From Providencia rettgeri (GTDB lineage: Bacteria > Pseudomonadota > Gammaproteobacteria > Enterobacterales > Enterobacteriaceae): DNA of 64,000 bases. The notes beneath the pieces are model-generated. The model was not told where the DNA came from. It saw only the letters and a list, made by a program, of their open reading frames with translations, and ran no database searches. The stretch spans positions 558,001 through 622,000 of the forward strand of contig NZ_CP096258.1 of NCBI RefSeq assembly GCF_023205015.1, read 5' to 3'. A program made the position numbers and the translations under genes. Numbering within the stretch: the first letter of the stretch is position 1; every line of letters starts with the position of its first letter. Shown here one piece after another: positions 52,417 through 61,209 of the stretch.

Positions 52417-52504
52417 TGTTAATGAAATGTTTTTTTAATGTTTCATTTCACCTTCATGACATAAACATACCCATATACTTTTTAATCTAAAGTAAGGAGC
52501 TCAT

Positions 52505-52768
52505 ATGAGCGAAATTCAAAATATAGCCCGCCTATACAAATCTCCAAAAAGTGTTGAAGTAATAAATGCAGAAGGAAATAGTTTTACTGACATGATCCTA
52601 CAGACAAAATCTGTGGCAACTGTTGCTTTAGATAAGCTTGCTTATCTGGCTGGAATCAAAAATGCACCAGCAGATGATAAATATTATCAACTTAATACAA
52701 GTAGCCTAAGCGAACTAATAAAAAGTGCAGAAAGTGCAGGTTATGACATAGAAGTGGTCAATATTTAA
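52505..52768 (+). CDS. 87-residue peptide of unknown family, candidate precursor peptide
   Basis: A small acidic-to-neutral protein with no signal peptide, no Cys, no His and no Trp. The N-terminal half contains VEVINAEGNSFTDMILQTKS, the middle TVALDKLAYLAGI, and the C terminus LSELIKSAESAGYDIEVVNI. Expression signals are excellent: consensus promoter and AAGGAG six bases before the ATG. It is followed by an intercistronic hairpin, then by a cupin enzyme and an exporter gene. That order is typical of precursor peptide operons, with a leader/core peptide made in excess. I do not recognise its family. It could equally be a small carrier or regulatory protein. Confidence 0.6.
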   Translation: MSEIQNIARLYKSPKSVEVINAEGNSFTDMILQTKSVATVALDKLAYLAGIKNAPADDKYYQLNTSSLSELIKSAESAGYDIEVVNI

Positions 52769-52775
52769 TTATCTT

Positions 52776-52799
52776 GGCGGCCTGTAGGTTAGGGCTGCC
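52776..52799 (+). other. Intercistronic hairpin after the peptide gene
   Basis: GGCGGCC (52776-52782) pairs with GGGCTGCC (52792-52799), including one G-T pair. No U tract. It would protect the peptide message and lower downstream expression. Confidence 0.55.
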
Positions 52800-52818
52800 A
52801 CCTTAAATGAGGTTTTAT

Positions 52819-54111
52819 ATGGATGAAATTAATGATCTCAACCAAAAAATAACTATTACAGGGTTACATTGGATCTCACGATGGAGAGTTAATAATGGAA
52901 AGTCAGACTCATATGTTATTCCTTTCGTTACTACCTACCCTATAAATATTATCTATCATGGTGAGCATGAATTTAAATACGGTCAGTATGGGATTCATTT
53001 AGGCCAGCAAGATATGCTGACTTTCATCGGAAATACAGAGCAAATCATAACTGCAAAATTCATCGATTGCCGTGCAAATTCCCCCACATTCAGAGTATCA
53101 TTGGAATTTAATATTACTCCATCTTCGGCAAAAACACTTGTAATTCCACCTGGCATTGCTCATACATTTCATAATCTGGAAAATATATTCACAATTAATT
53201 CCTATGCACTTTTTCTTCCTGATATTGAAACATTATCGCGACCTGACCTTACTTGGTTTCCTGACAATGATGTTATAAATATACCAGAAAATGTTCATCC
53301 TTTAGAGGTATCTGGCTACTTTCCAATGACAGAAGAAGCAGCTGATATTGTTTATCATCGTATTGCTGAATATCAGCATAAAAATTTAATGAAACACAAA
53401 TTTCAACATTCTGAAACTCGAGAGCTTAACTTAGATGATGGAAGCAAAATAAATGTACGTATCAGAGAGAAAATTAATGATGATGAGGTTTTGGTTCTAC
53501 CTAATTCAATAATTATTGGTGTTGAATTTAAAGAAATTCCATCAGTCAAAACAGGGAAATACAGTGGAATTGTCCCACTGACAAGAATGTCACCGATGTA
53601 TATTGTAGAACATGGTTATGAACATTACGATTTTGATTCTTATGGATTACATTTGGGCCAAGAAGACCATTTAACTTTTCTGGGCAAAGCCGAACATCAA
53701 ATTACACTAAAGCTAGTTGATATGAGGGAAGGTTCGGATACTATTTTCGTTGAAGATGAAATAACATTTACTCCTTTGCCTAATGTGGAATTAGTTATTC
53801 CATGTGGTGTAGCGCATGCCCTGATGAATATGGCTGGCGTGGTTACTGTTAATAGACCGATTATTTATATCAGTGAGGATAAAGAATATATTCCTGGTCA
53901 TGATGTAATAGACTGGCCAATAAAAAATCTAAATTATATGAGTTATAAGACAAATAATATCAAAGCAGATAAAAAATACTATGAGTTTCTGATTGAGAAG
54001 CAGAAGGAAATAGTCAGAGAGGCACCCACGCACAACACACCTAAATCAGTAGTGGTATTTGATGATAAGTTAGGTCGATATGTTAAAGTGTTATTGAAGG
54101 AGAAGGTATAA
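52819..54111 (+). CDS. Tandem RmlC-like double-cupin protein
   Basis: A 430-residue protein from the ATG at 52819, six bases after GAGG; an ATG at 52807 is in frame but overlaps that site. Two homologous halves resemble dTDP-4-dehydrorhamnose 3,5-epimerases (RmlC cupins). The first has YGQYGIHLGQQDMLTFIGNT, LVIPPGIAHTFHNLEN and DLTWFPDNDVINIP; the second has FDSYGLHLGQEDHLTFLGKA, LVIPCGVAHALMNMAG and YIPGHDVIDWP. Each keeps a His after the Pro-x-Gly turn. No sugar-nucleotide pathway genes surround it; instead a small peptide gene and an MFS exporter flank it. Its substrate is unknown; a modified peptide, sugar or small-molecule role is possible. Codon use is AT-rich compared with dusA and qor. 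Confidence 0.75.
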   Translation: MDEINDLNQKITITGLHWISRWRVNNGKSDSYVIPFVTTYPINIIYHGEHEFKYGQYGIHLGQQDMLTFIGNTEQIITAKFIDCRANSPTFRVSLEFNITPSSAKTLVIPPGIAHTFHNLENIFTINSYALFLPDIETLSRPDLTWFPDNDVINIPENVHPLEVSGYFPMTEEAADIVYHRIAEYQHKNLMKHKFQHSETRELNLDDGSKINVRIREKINDDEVLVLPNSIIIGVEFKEIPSVKTGKYSGIVPLTRMSPMYIVEHGYEHYDFDSYGLHLGQEDHLTFLGKAEHQITLKLVDMREGSDTIFVEDEITFTPLPNVELVIPCGVAHALMNMAGVVTVNRPIIYISEDKEYIPGHDVIDWPIKNLNYMSYKTNNIKADKKYYEFLIEKQKEIVREAPTHNTPKSVVVFDDKLGRYVKVLLKEKV

Positions 54112-54122
54112 AAATATAAGTT

Positions 54123-55304
54123 ATGAGCAACCTATTCTTTTTAATGCTTTTTTTCGTACTTACTGCGGATGGCCTTATGGTCTTTCTCACGCCAGTTCTA
54201 GTTTACCAGTTAACAGGTAGTATTGAATATTCAGGTTTATCCTATGCTCTATGGTGGTTACCAAGAATATTAATTATTCCACTTATTGGTAAATACATTG
54301 ATAGACTTGGAGTACGCCCACTTTCTATTTTATCTGATGTTATCAAATCAATAGGATGTCTATTTTTAGCTTTCAATGATTTTTCTTCAGACCTAATAAT
54401 TGCAGTCGCATTTGGTATTGTGGGTAGCCTAATATCAATAGGAAATTCTCAAACTATTATTTCTTATGAGAAAATTATCTCATTAATAAGTTACAAAAAG
54501 GAATATCATGTTAATTTAATATCAAGAATGGACTTTTCTGGAATGATAGTAGGTCCATTGATTGGCATGATAATTATCGACTATGGGATTCGTACAGTAC
54601 TTATCATTCCACTTTTACTTTATATTATTAATGCTCTTTTTTTTATTTTAAAGAAAAAAGAATTGAGCAATATGAAGCATGAAGATAATCAGAATGTTTC
54701 AGGTCAGGAAAATGGGCTGTTCAAACACCATTTTATCTATATTTTTTCTATACCAATATTGTTTTTAACCGTATTACTCGCCATTGGTAATAATATGTTT
54801 GATAGCATTATTGAATCGAGTGGTACGGCATTGATTGACAAAGAAATGGGGCTTCCTGCGAAGTATTTCGGTTTTATTGATGTTGCGGCTGGCCTTTGTG
54901 GTGTCACTGGAACCTATCTCTATAGTTCATTAACTCACTTTATTCAGCGGAAAAAACTTCTACTTAGCGCGGTTCTGATTATTACGGGGAGTTCGATTTT
55001 TTTAATATCATATCCTTCATCATTTATAATATTCGTTTGTTTCTACGCAATTTCTATTATTGGTAAAGTCTTTACAGGAAATATTTGTCGAATGGTACGT
55101 ATAGAATGTATTCCGTCAAATTATTTTGCTGGAGTCTCATCTATTATTGTATTGCTTAATCAGTCTGTGCTCCCTTTTATTGGAATGGTTATATACTTTT
55201 TTGGCGATTCAACAACTGTTATTTATTATTTTATGTCAGTAGCAGTAATGATTTCTTTTATATCTGGCGTCTATGTTTATCGGCACATAGCTTCCTCTGT
55301 TTAA
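54123..55304 (+). CDS. MFS exporter of the peptide-cupin cassette
   Basis: A 393-residue membrane protein with about 12 membrane segments, in two halves joined by a hydrophilic loop near residues 178-197 (KKKELSNMKHEDNQNVSGQE). The N terminus (ADGLMVFLTPVLVYQLTGSI, WWLPRILIIPLIGKYIDRLG) is of the EntS/MFS_3 exporter type. It starts 11 bases after the double-cupin gene, so both are co-transcribed. It probably exports the cassette's product; substrate unknown. A bidirectional terminator follows. Confidence 0.83.
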   Translation: MSNLFFLMLFFVLTADGLMVFLTPVLVYQLTGSIEYSGLSYALWWLPRILIIPLIGKYIDRLGVRPLSILSDVIKSIGCLFLAFNDFSSDLIIAVAFGIVGSLISIGNSQTIISYEKIISLISYKKEYHVNLISRMDFSGMIVGPLIGMIIIDYGIRTVLIIPLLLYIINALFFILKKKELSNMKHEDNQNVSGQENGLFKHHFIYIFSIPILFLTVLLAIGNNMFDSIIESSGTALIDKEMGLPAKYFGFIDVAAGLCGVTGTYLYSSLTHFIQRKKLLLSAVLIITGSSIFLISYPSSFIIFVCFYAISIIGKVFTGNICRMVRIECIPSNYFAGVSSIIVLLNQSVLPFIGMVIYFFGDSTTVIYYFMSVAVMISFISGVYVYRHIASSV

Positions 55305-55334
55305 GCTCTAGAATTAAATCTTAAAAATAGATAA

Positions 55335-55380
55335 AGCCCCTTAACTAGCAAAAATGACTGGCTAATTAAGGGGGCTATTT
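55335..55380. terminator. Bidirectional terminator between the cassette and qor
   Basis: AGCCCCTTAACTAGC (55335-55349) pairs with GCTAATTAAGGGGGCT (55361-55376), with A and T runs on each side. It serves both the exporter gene and the convergent qor. Confidence 0.85.
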
Positions 55381-55381
55381 A

Positions 55382-56365
55382 TCACGGAATAAGCAAACTC
55401 GAACCTTGGGTTTTTCTTGATTCGATAGTGAGGTGGGCTTTTTGTGCATCTTTTAAAGCAAAAATTTGTGATTGCGGCACATCTACATTCACTTTGCCGC
55501 TTAAAATCATATCAAATAAGGCATTACTCGCTTGGTCTAGCTCAGCACGGTTAGTCACATAAACGCCTAATGATGGGCGAGTAACGTATAACCCGCCTTT
55601 TTGGTTTAAGATCCCCAAATTCACGCCAGTGACAGGGCCTGAGGCGTTACCAAAGCTAACCATCAAGCCACGACGTTTAAGTGAATCTAACGAGGCAAGC
55701 CATGTGGATTGACCTACAGAGTCATACGCTACATTCACTTTTTCGCCATGAGTGATTTCTTTCACGCGAGCTGCAATGTCTTCTGTTTGGTAATTGATCA
55801 CTTCCCATGCTCCTGCATCTTTGGCTCTTAACGCTTTATCTGCAGAACCCACCGTGCCTATCATTTTAGCGCCTAGTGCGTTTGCCCACTGGCACGCTAT
55901 CAGCCCAACACCGCCTGCAGCGGCATGGAATAGAAAAATTTCGTCACGGCTCAGTTGATAGGTTTGATGGAATAAGTAATAAACTGTCATGCCTTTTAAT
56001 GAGCTGGCAGCAGCTTGCTCAAACGTAATGCCATCAGGGAGATGAGCGACCGCATTTTCAGGAACATTGTGGACTTCGCTATACGCACCTAGTGGGCCTT
56101 GCGCATAAACGACACGATCACCGGGCTTGAAACCTGTGACATGAGCACCGGTTTTTACAACAACACCCGCTGCTTCTGTACCAAGACCACTTGGCAGCTT
56201 AGCAACAGGGTATAAACCACTGCGCACATAGGTGTCGATAAAGTTAATCCCAATAGCACGGTTTTCAATTTGAATTTCGTTATCTGCTGGATTTACTGGG
56301 GAATAATCTACTAAGTTAAGTACATCAGCGCCGCCATGTTGCGCGAATTCAATACGTTTTGCCAT
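55382..56365 (-). CDS. qor: Quinone oxidoreductase, NADPH-dependent
   Basis: A 327-residue medium-chain dehydrogenase/reductase, the same length as E. coli Qor. Start at 56365 (MAKRIEFAQHGG), preceded by GGAG; four upstream codons in frame are unlikely. GINFIDTYVRSGLYPV, GLGTEAAGVVVKTG and GDRVVYAQGPLGAYSE form the catalytic domain. The nucleotide-binding Rossmann motif is FLFHAAAGGVGLIACQWANALG. No structural or catalytic zinc Cys cluster is present, as in Qor. It reduces quinones by one electron and lies in the conserved place before dnaB, divergently transcribed. Confidence 0.95.
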   Translation of the reverse strand: MAKRIEFAQHGGADVLNLVDYSPVNPADNEIQIENRAIGINFIDTYVRSGLYPVAKLPSGLGTEAAGVVVKTGAHVTGFKPGDRVVYAQGPLGAYSEVHNVPENAVAHLPDGITFEQAAASSLKGMTVYYLFHQTYQLSRDEIFLFHAAAGGVGLIACQWANALGAKMIGTVGSADKALRAKDAGAWEVINYQTEDIAARVKEITHGEKVNVAYDSVGQSTWLASLDSLKRRGLMVSFGNASGPVTGVNLGILNQKGGLYVTRPSLGVYVTNRAELDQASNALFDMILSGKVNVDVPQSQIFALKDAQKAHLTIESRKTQGSSLLIP

Positions 56366-56577
56366 GACAATCTCCAATAAGGACTATTCATTTTAATTAC
56401 AATAACAATCGTTTTATCATAACGCCATGTTTCAATCAGAAGAATTATAGGTTTGTGCTTTCACTGATGTATTTTATCTTGTGATTACTTTGCGCAAAGA
56501 CGCAAAGAAAACCACAAAAAAATAAGATTGGCGTATACTAAGCGCAGATCGTTAATTATAGACTTGGATATTAATGT

Positions 56578-57990
56578 ATGGCTAAAAAACCCTCATCAAA
56601 TTTTAAAACGGATGCCCCACGAGACCACCAAATGGAAGGGTTAAAACTTCCACCACATTCTCTCGAAGCGGAGCAGTCTGTTTTAGGGGGGTTAATGTTA
56701 GATAACGAGCGTTGGGATACCGTTTCTGAACGTGTGACTCATGCTGATTTCTTTAGCCGACCCCACCGCACCATTTTCTCGCAAATGCAATTTTTGCTTG
56801 AGCAAGGCAAGCCCATTGACCTTATCACCTTATCGGAATCACTAGAACAACAGGGTGAGTTGGATAGCGTCGGTGGTTTTGCTTATTTGGCTGAGCTATC
56901 TAAAAATACGCCAAGTGCAGCGAATATTAATGCTTATGCAGACATTGTCCGCGAACGTGCGATTGTTCGCGATATGATTTCTGTTGCTAATGAAATTGCG
57001 GATGCAGGTTATGATCCACAAGGGCGAAGCAGTGAAGACCTCCTCGATTTAGCCGAAACCAAAGTTTTCCAAATTGCCGAATCAAGAGCGAATAAAGACG
57101 AAGGGCCGAAAGGCATCGAAGCCATTTTGTCAGAAACCGTTGAAAAAATTGAGCAACTTTACCAGCAGCCTCACGACGGTGTTACTGGGGTTTCAACAGG
57201 TTACCAAGACCTCGATAAAAAAACGGCCGGCTTGCAAGGGTCGGATTTAATTATTGTTGCCGCGCGTCCATCCATGGGGAAAACCACCTTTGCGATGAAC
57301 TTGTGTGAAAATGCGGCAATGACAGAAGAAAAACCGGTACTTATCTTCAGTTTGGAGATGCCAGGTAACCAAATTATGATGCGTATGTTGGCGTCACTAT
57401 CTCGTGTCGACCAAACTCGCATTCGTACTGGGCAACTTGATGATGAAGATTGGGCGCGAATTTCAAGCACGATGGGTATTTTGATGGAAAAGCGCAATAT
57501 GTACATCGATGACTCTTCGGGCCTGACTCCTACAGAGGTACGTTCACGTGCGCGCCGTATTTATCGTGAGCATGGTGGTTTAAGTTTGATTATGATTGAC
57601 TACCTCCAATTGATGCGAGTTCCTGCTCTTTCTGATAATAGAACATTAGAAATTGCTGAAATTTCACGCTCACTCAAAGCGTTAGCAAAAGAGCTTAATG
57701 TTCCAGTAGTGGCGTTGTCACAGTTAAACCGTAGTCTTGAGCAACGTGCCGATAAACGCCCAGTTAACTCGGATTTACGTGAATCAGGGTCTATCGAGCA
57801 AGATGCGGACTTGATTATGTTTATCTACCGCGATGAAGTTTATCACGATAACAGTGAGCTCAAAGGCGTTGCTGAGATTATATTAGGTAAGCAGCGTAAC
57901 GGACCAATTGGTACCGTGCGCTTGACGTTTAATGGGCAGTGGTCGCGTTTCGATAACTATGCGGGGCCGGCTTATAACGACGAAGACTAA
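56578..57990 (+). CDS. dnaB: Replicative DNA helicase DnaB
   Basis: A 470-residue hexameric helicase. The N-terminal collar domain (about 20-155) includes LPPHSLEAEQSVLGGLMLD and HRTIFSQM. The RecA-like C-terminal domain has Walker A in VAARPSMGKTTFAMN, PVLIFSLEMPGNQIMMRM, Walker B in LIMIDYLQLMR, ALSQLNRSLEQR and the arginine-rich DLRESGSIEQDADLIMFIYRDE. The length is close to the E. coli protein (471). It unwinds DNA at the replication fork with DnaC, DnaG and Pol III. It lies divergent from qor and upstream of alr, the standard order. Confidence 0.98.
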   Translation: MAKKPSSNFKTDAPRDHQMEGLKLPPHSLEAEQSVLGGLMLDNERWDTVSERVTHADFFSRPHRTIFSQMQFLLEQGKPIDLITLSESLEQQGELDSVGGFAYLAELSKNTPSAANINAYADIVRERAIVRDMISVANEIADAGYDPQGRSSEDLLDLAETKVFQIAESRANKDEGPKGIEAILSETVEKIEQLYQQPHDGVTGVSTGYQDLDKKTAGLQGSDLIIVAARPSMGKTTFAMNLCENAAMTEEKPVLIFSLEMPGNQIMMRMLASLSRVDQTRIRTGQLDDEDWARISSTMGILMEKRNMYIDDSSGLTPTEVRSRARRIYREHGGLSLIMIDYLQLMRVPALSDNRTLEIAEISRSLKALAKELNVPVVALSQLNRSLEQRADKRPVNSDLRESGSIEQDADLIMFIYRDEVYHDNSELKGVAEIILGKQRNGPIGTVRLTFNGQWSRFDNYAGPAYNDED

Positions 57991-58003
57991 ATCCTCGTCA
58001 TAA

Positions 58004-58257
58004 ATACTCGTCATATTTCGCGCTGTCGCGGTGTTGGCTTCATTCCCTAATCCTAGTCACATACTTTTGTATGCTCCTAGGATTAGCTCAATCGCCGCCT
58101 AGCGACAACGCAAACTATTTAGAGTATTGGAATCGTCATATTTCGCGCTGTCGCGGTGTTGGCTTCATTCCCTAATCCTAGTCACATACTTTTGTATGCT
58201 CCTAGGATTAGCTCAATTGCCGCCTAGCGACAACGCAAACTATTTAGAGTATTGGAA
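58004..58257. repeat. ERIC-type intergenic repeat, tandemly duplicated
   Basis: A 125-base unit occurs twice (58008-58132 and 58133-58257) with one difference (C at 58093, T at 58218). The first copy has ERIC-like ends, ATACTC (58004) to GAGTAT (58127), 124 bases, within the size of enterobacterial ERIC elements. Each unit is a large imperfect palindrome with central arms CTAATCCTAG/CTAGGATTAG. By memory the central CCTAGTCAC-ATACTT and GCTCCTAGGATT and the GCCGCCT segment line up with the ERIC consensus. It would form a strong RNA hairpin between dnaB and alr. Confidence 0.8.
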
Positions 58258-58401
58258 CTAGCGTATTAAAATTAAATGATCCATAAAAATAATATCGAAT
58301 GGAAATTGATATTTTTTAGCGTATAACAAATAGAGAACATATTGGGCTGCCAAAGGGCAGCTTAATTTTTAGCGGGTTTAGAGAAAAAGAACGAGGAAAC
58401 A

Positions 58402-59484
58402 ATGAAAGCGGCAACCGCATTGATAAACCGCCGCGCTCTGCGACACAACTTGCAACGGGTGAAAGAGATTGCGCCAAATAGCCGAATGATTGCAGTTGTC
58501 AAAGCAAACGCTTATGGTCATGGGTTAGTAGGGGTTGGTCAGGCAGTAGAAGAGCTAGTGGATGGCTTTGGGGTGGCAAGGCTCAATGAAGCCCTACTAT
58601 TACGGCAGCACGGTGTGGTAAAACCGATCGTGTTATTGGAAGGTTTTTTTGAACATTCTGACTTGCTGTTGATGGCAGAGCATCAGATTGACACGGTGAT
58701 CCATTGTATTGAACAGCTTGAAATGCTTGAAGCTACCAAATTGCCTTATCCTCTGAAAGTTTGGATGAAATTGGATACCGGTATGCACCGCCTTGGTGTT
58801 CTTCCTAAAGATGCCGAAGACTTTTATCAACGCTTACAACGCTGCCAACAAGTTCAACTTCCTATCAATATTGTTAGCCATTTTTGCCAAGCTGACGCGC
58901 CTCATTTGCCGACAACTGAAAAACAAATTGCCTGTTTTAAACAGTTTATTGCTGGTAAAGAGGGGGAGAAATCCATTGCGGCCTCCGCGGGGATCTTGCT
59001 CTGGCCAGAAGCACATTATGATTGGGTACGCCCAGGGATCATGATGTACGGAGCATCTCCACAAGAAGGTAAAAGCGCAAAAGACTTCGGTTTACTTCCT
59101 GCGATGACACTAAAATCAACATTAATTGCGGTTAGGAAACATGCAGCAGGGCAATGCGTAGGTTACGGTGAAACATGGTGCAGTGATAAAGATACGCTGC
59201 TTGGGGTTGTTGCAATCGGCTATGGTGATGGTTATCCACGTAACGTACCTTCAGGTACACCCGTGTTAATTAATGGACGAAAAGTGCCTATTGTTGGGCG
59301 AATTTCCATGGATATGACAGTGGTGGATTTAGGGCTAAATGCCAATGATAAAGTGGGTGATGACGTTATTTTGTGGGGAAATCAACTGCCAGTTGAAGAA
59401 ATTGCCACACAAACGGGCATTATCAACTATGAGTTGCTGACAAAGTTAACCTCTCGAGTTGCAATGGAATATGTAGACGAATAG
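58402..59484 (+). CDS. alr: Alanine racemase
   Basis: A 360-residue PLP enzyme that interconverts L- and D-alanine for peptidoglycan. The PLP Lys is Lys34 in VVKANAYGHG. Further marks are KLDTGMHRLGV, VSHFCQADAP, VRPGIMMYGASPQ, GYGETW, VAIGYGDGYPRNVP and GRISMDMTVVDL. The length matches family members of about 356-360. GAGGAAAC gives the ribosome binding site. It is downstream of dnaB as in E. coli and upstream of tyrB. Confidence 0.97.
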   Translation: MKAATALINRRALRHNLQRVKEIAPNSRMIAVVKANAYGHGLVGVGQAVEELVDGFGVARLNEALLLRQHGVVKPIVLLEGFFEHSDLLLMAEHQIDTVIHCIEQLEMLEATKLPYPLKVWMKLDTGMHRLGVLPKDAEDFYQRLQRCQQVQLPINIVSHFCQADAPHLPTTEKQIACFKQFIAGKEGEKSIAASAGILLWPEAHYDWVRPGIMMYGASPQEGKSAKDFGLLPAMTLKSTLIAVRKHAAGQCVGYGETWCSDKDTLLGVVAIGYGDGYPRNVPSGTPVLINGRKVPIVGRISMDMTVVDLGLNANDKVGDDVILWGNQLPVEEIATQTGIINYELLTKLTSRVAMEYVDE

Positions 59485-59586
59485 CCAGCAAAGGGTTATT
59501 TTCAGGTAACAACGTAAAAATGACGTTAAATATGGTAAATCATCGCTTGGTTTATTTAGCGTAAAATAATGATTAGGAGATGTCCT

Positions 59587-60783
59587 GTGTTTGAACATGT
59601 AGATGCTTATCCGGGCGACCCAATTCTGTCGTTAATGGATGAATTTAATAAAGACACTCGTGAAAATAAAATTAATTTGAGTATTGGTCTTTACTACGAT
59701 GGTGAAGGTAAAACCCCTGAGCTGGGTACTGTTGGAACGGCAAAAGCGACGTTAAGCCAATTGCCTGCGAGTGCATCCTTGTACTTACCTATGGAAGGTT
59801 TAAAAGATTATCGTACTGAATTACAAAAACTGGTATTCGGGGAAGATTGCCCGCTAATAGCACAGGAACGTATTGCGACTGTCCAAACGATTGGTGGCTC
59901 TGGTGCATTGAAAATTGGTGCAGATTTTTTACATCAGTATTATCCAGACTCAGAAGTGTGGTGCAGTGACCCAACTTGGGAAAACCATGCCTCTATTTTT
60001 TCAGGTGCGGGTACAAAAGTGCATTATTACCCCTACTTTGATGAAAAAACCAAAGGCGTTAAATTTGATGAAATGTTGGCAACATTCAAAAAATTGCCAG
60101 CAAATAGCATCATTTTAATGCACCCATGCTGTCATAACCCAACAGGCTCCGACCTGACTCCTGCACAATGGGATGAAGTCACTAAAGTGGCATTAGAGTA
60201 CAAACTGATCCCATTCTTAGATATTGCTTATCAAGGTTTTGCAGAAGGCATCAATGAAGATGCCTATGCGATTAGAACAATGGTTAAAGCTGGCTTACCT
60301 GTGTTTGTCAGTAATTCATTCTCTAAAATCTTTGGTATCTACGGTGAGCGTGCCGGTGGACTATCCGTTATTTGCGAAAACCCAGATGAGCGCGACCGGG
60401 TATTAGGCCAGTTAAAAGCAGGTGTTCGCCGCTTATACTCAAGCCCGCCATCAAATGGCGCAAAAATTGTTGCAGCGGTATTAACCAATAGTGCAGAAAA
60501 AGCCAAATGGTTAGCAGAAGTGGAAGAGATGCGTTTGCGCATTTTAGACATGCGTACGGTACTGGTTGATGAGCTGAAAAAAGCATTACCAAACCACAAT
60601 TTCGACCACTTATTAAAGCAACGCGGTATGTTCAGCTACACCGGTTTTTCTAAAGAGCAAGTTGCTCGTCTGAAAGATGAGTTTGCCGTTTACTTGGTTG
60701 GAACTGGCCGTGTTTGTATGGCAGGCGTCAATCGCCATAATGTTAAACGCATTGTGGAAGCATTTGCGGCCGTTAGCGAATAA
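59587..60783 (+). CDS. tyrB: Aromatic-amino-acid aminotransferase
   Basis: A 398-residue class I PLP aminotransferase. The GTG at 59587 is preferred over the in-frame ATG at 59569 because TAGGAG lies between them at correct distance and VFEHVDAYPGDPIL then aligns with the start of E. coli TyrB (one residue longer than it). Motifs: NLSIGLYYDGEGKTPEL, TIGGSGALKIGADF, DPTWENHASIF, HPCCHNPTGSDLT, DIAYQGF and the PLP Lys in SNSFSKIFGIYGERAGGLS. It makes tyrosine, phenylalanine and leucine from their keto acids. Conserved position after alr. A terminator follows. Confidence 0.94.
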   Translation: MFEHVDAYPGDPILSLMDEFNKDTRENKINLSIGLYYDGEGKTPELGTVGTAKATLSQLPASASLYLPMEGLKDYRTELQKLVFGEDCPLIAQERIATVQTIGGSGALKIGADFLHQYYPDSEVWCSDPTWENHASIFSGAGTKVHYYPYFDEKTKGVKFDEMLATFKKLPANSIILMHPCCHNPTGSDLTPAQWDEVTKVALEYKLIPFLDIAYQGFAEGINEDAYAIRTMVKAGLPVFVSNSFSKIFGIYGERAGGLSVICENPDERDRVLGQLKAGVRRLYSSPPSNGAKIVAAVLTNSAEKAKWLAEVEEMRLRILDMRTVLVDELKKALPNHNFDHLLKQRGMFSYTGFSKEQVARLKDEFAVYLVGTGRVCMAGVNRHNVKRIVEAFAAVSE

Positions 60784-60814
60784 TCATTTACTCTCCATCC
60801 GAGTTAACAAAAAG

Positions 60815-60839
60815 CGTAGGTCTGACCTACGTTTTTTTT
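60815..60839 (+). terminator. Terminator after tyrB
   Basis: CGTAGGTCTGACCTACG (60815-60831) is a near-perfect palindromic stem followed by eight T. Confidence 0.92.
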
Positions 60840-61209
60840 GTCTCTTATATTTAGCGAGGAAGGCTATTTTTCATATAAAAATAAAAAATAGCCTTGTCAT
60901 CGATAAATTGAATTTAAGTATCCCCCCTCCAAATGTGAATAAATGTTTCGGATCGTTTTTTTTAACTTACTGATAAATAGTCTTTATTTAACTTTCGTTA
61001 TTTGTTTTTTTTAAAGTTTATTCACACTTAATCCGAGTTTTCTTACACCTTTCACGTTTATTTCAGAAAATAACATTCGTATCATAATCGCATCAAACAA
61101 AGAGGTATTAACTAGATTATTAGATATTACTGACATTTACCGTTGGGTAGGTGGAAAGAATAAACATTTAAAACTTTTAAAATTAAACTTTACTCTGAGA
61201 GACACACAC
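60840..61209 (+). other. AT-rich leader region of the second fimbrial operon
   Basis: 370 bases with no supported gene. It is AT-rich with several A and T tracts, as expected for an H-NS-bound fimbrial promoter. No recombinase gene and no long inverted repeats of an invertible switch were found. AGAGAGACAC precedes the pilin ATG. Confidence 0.45.

Noticed and set aside
58004..58257. Insertion sequence or CRISPR
   Set aside because: No transposase frame and no spacer pattern; palindromic units of about 125 bases with ATACTC/GAGTAT ends fit an ERIC-type repeat.
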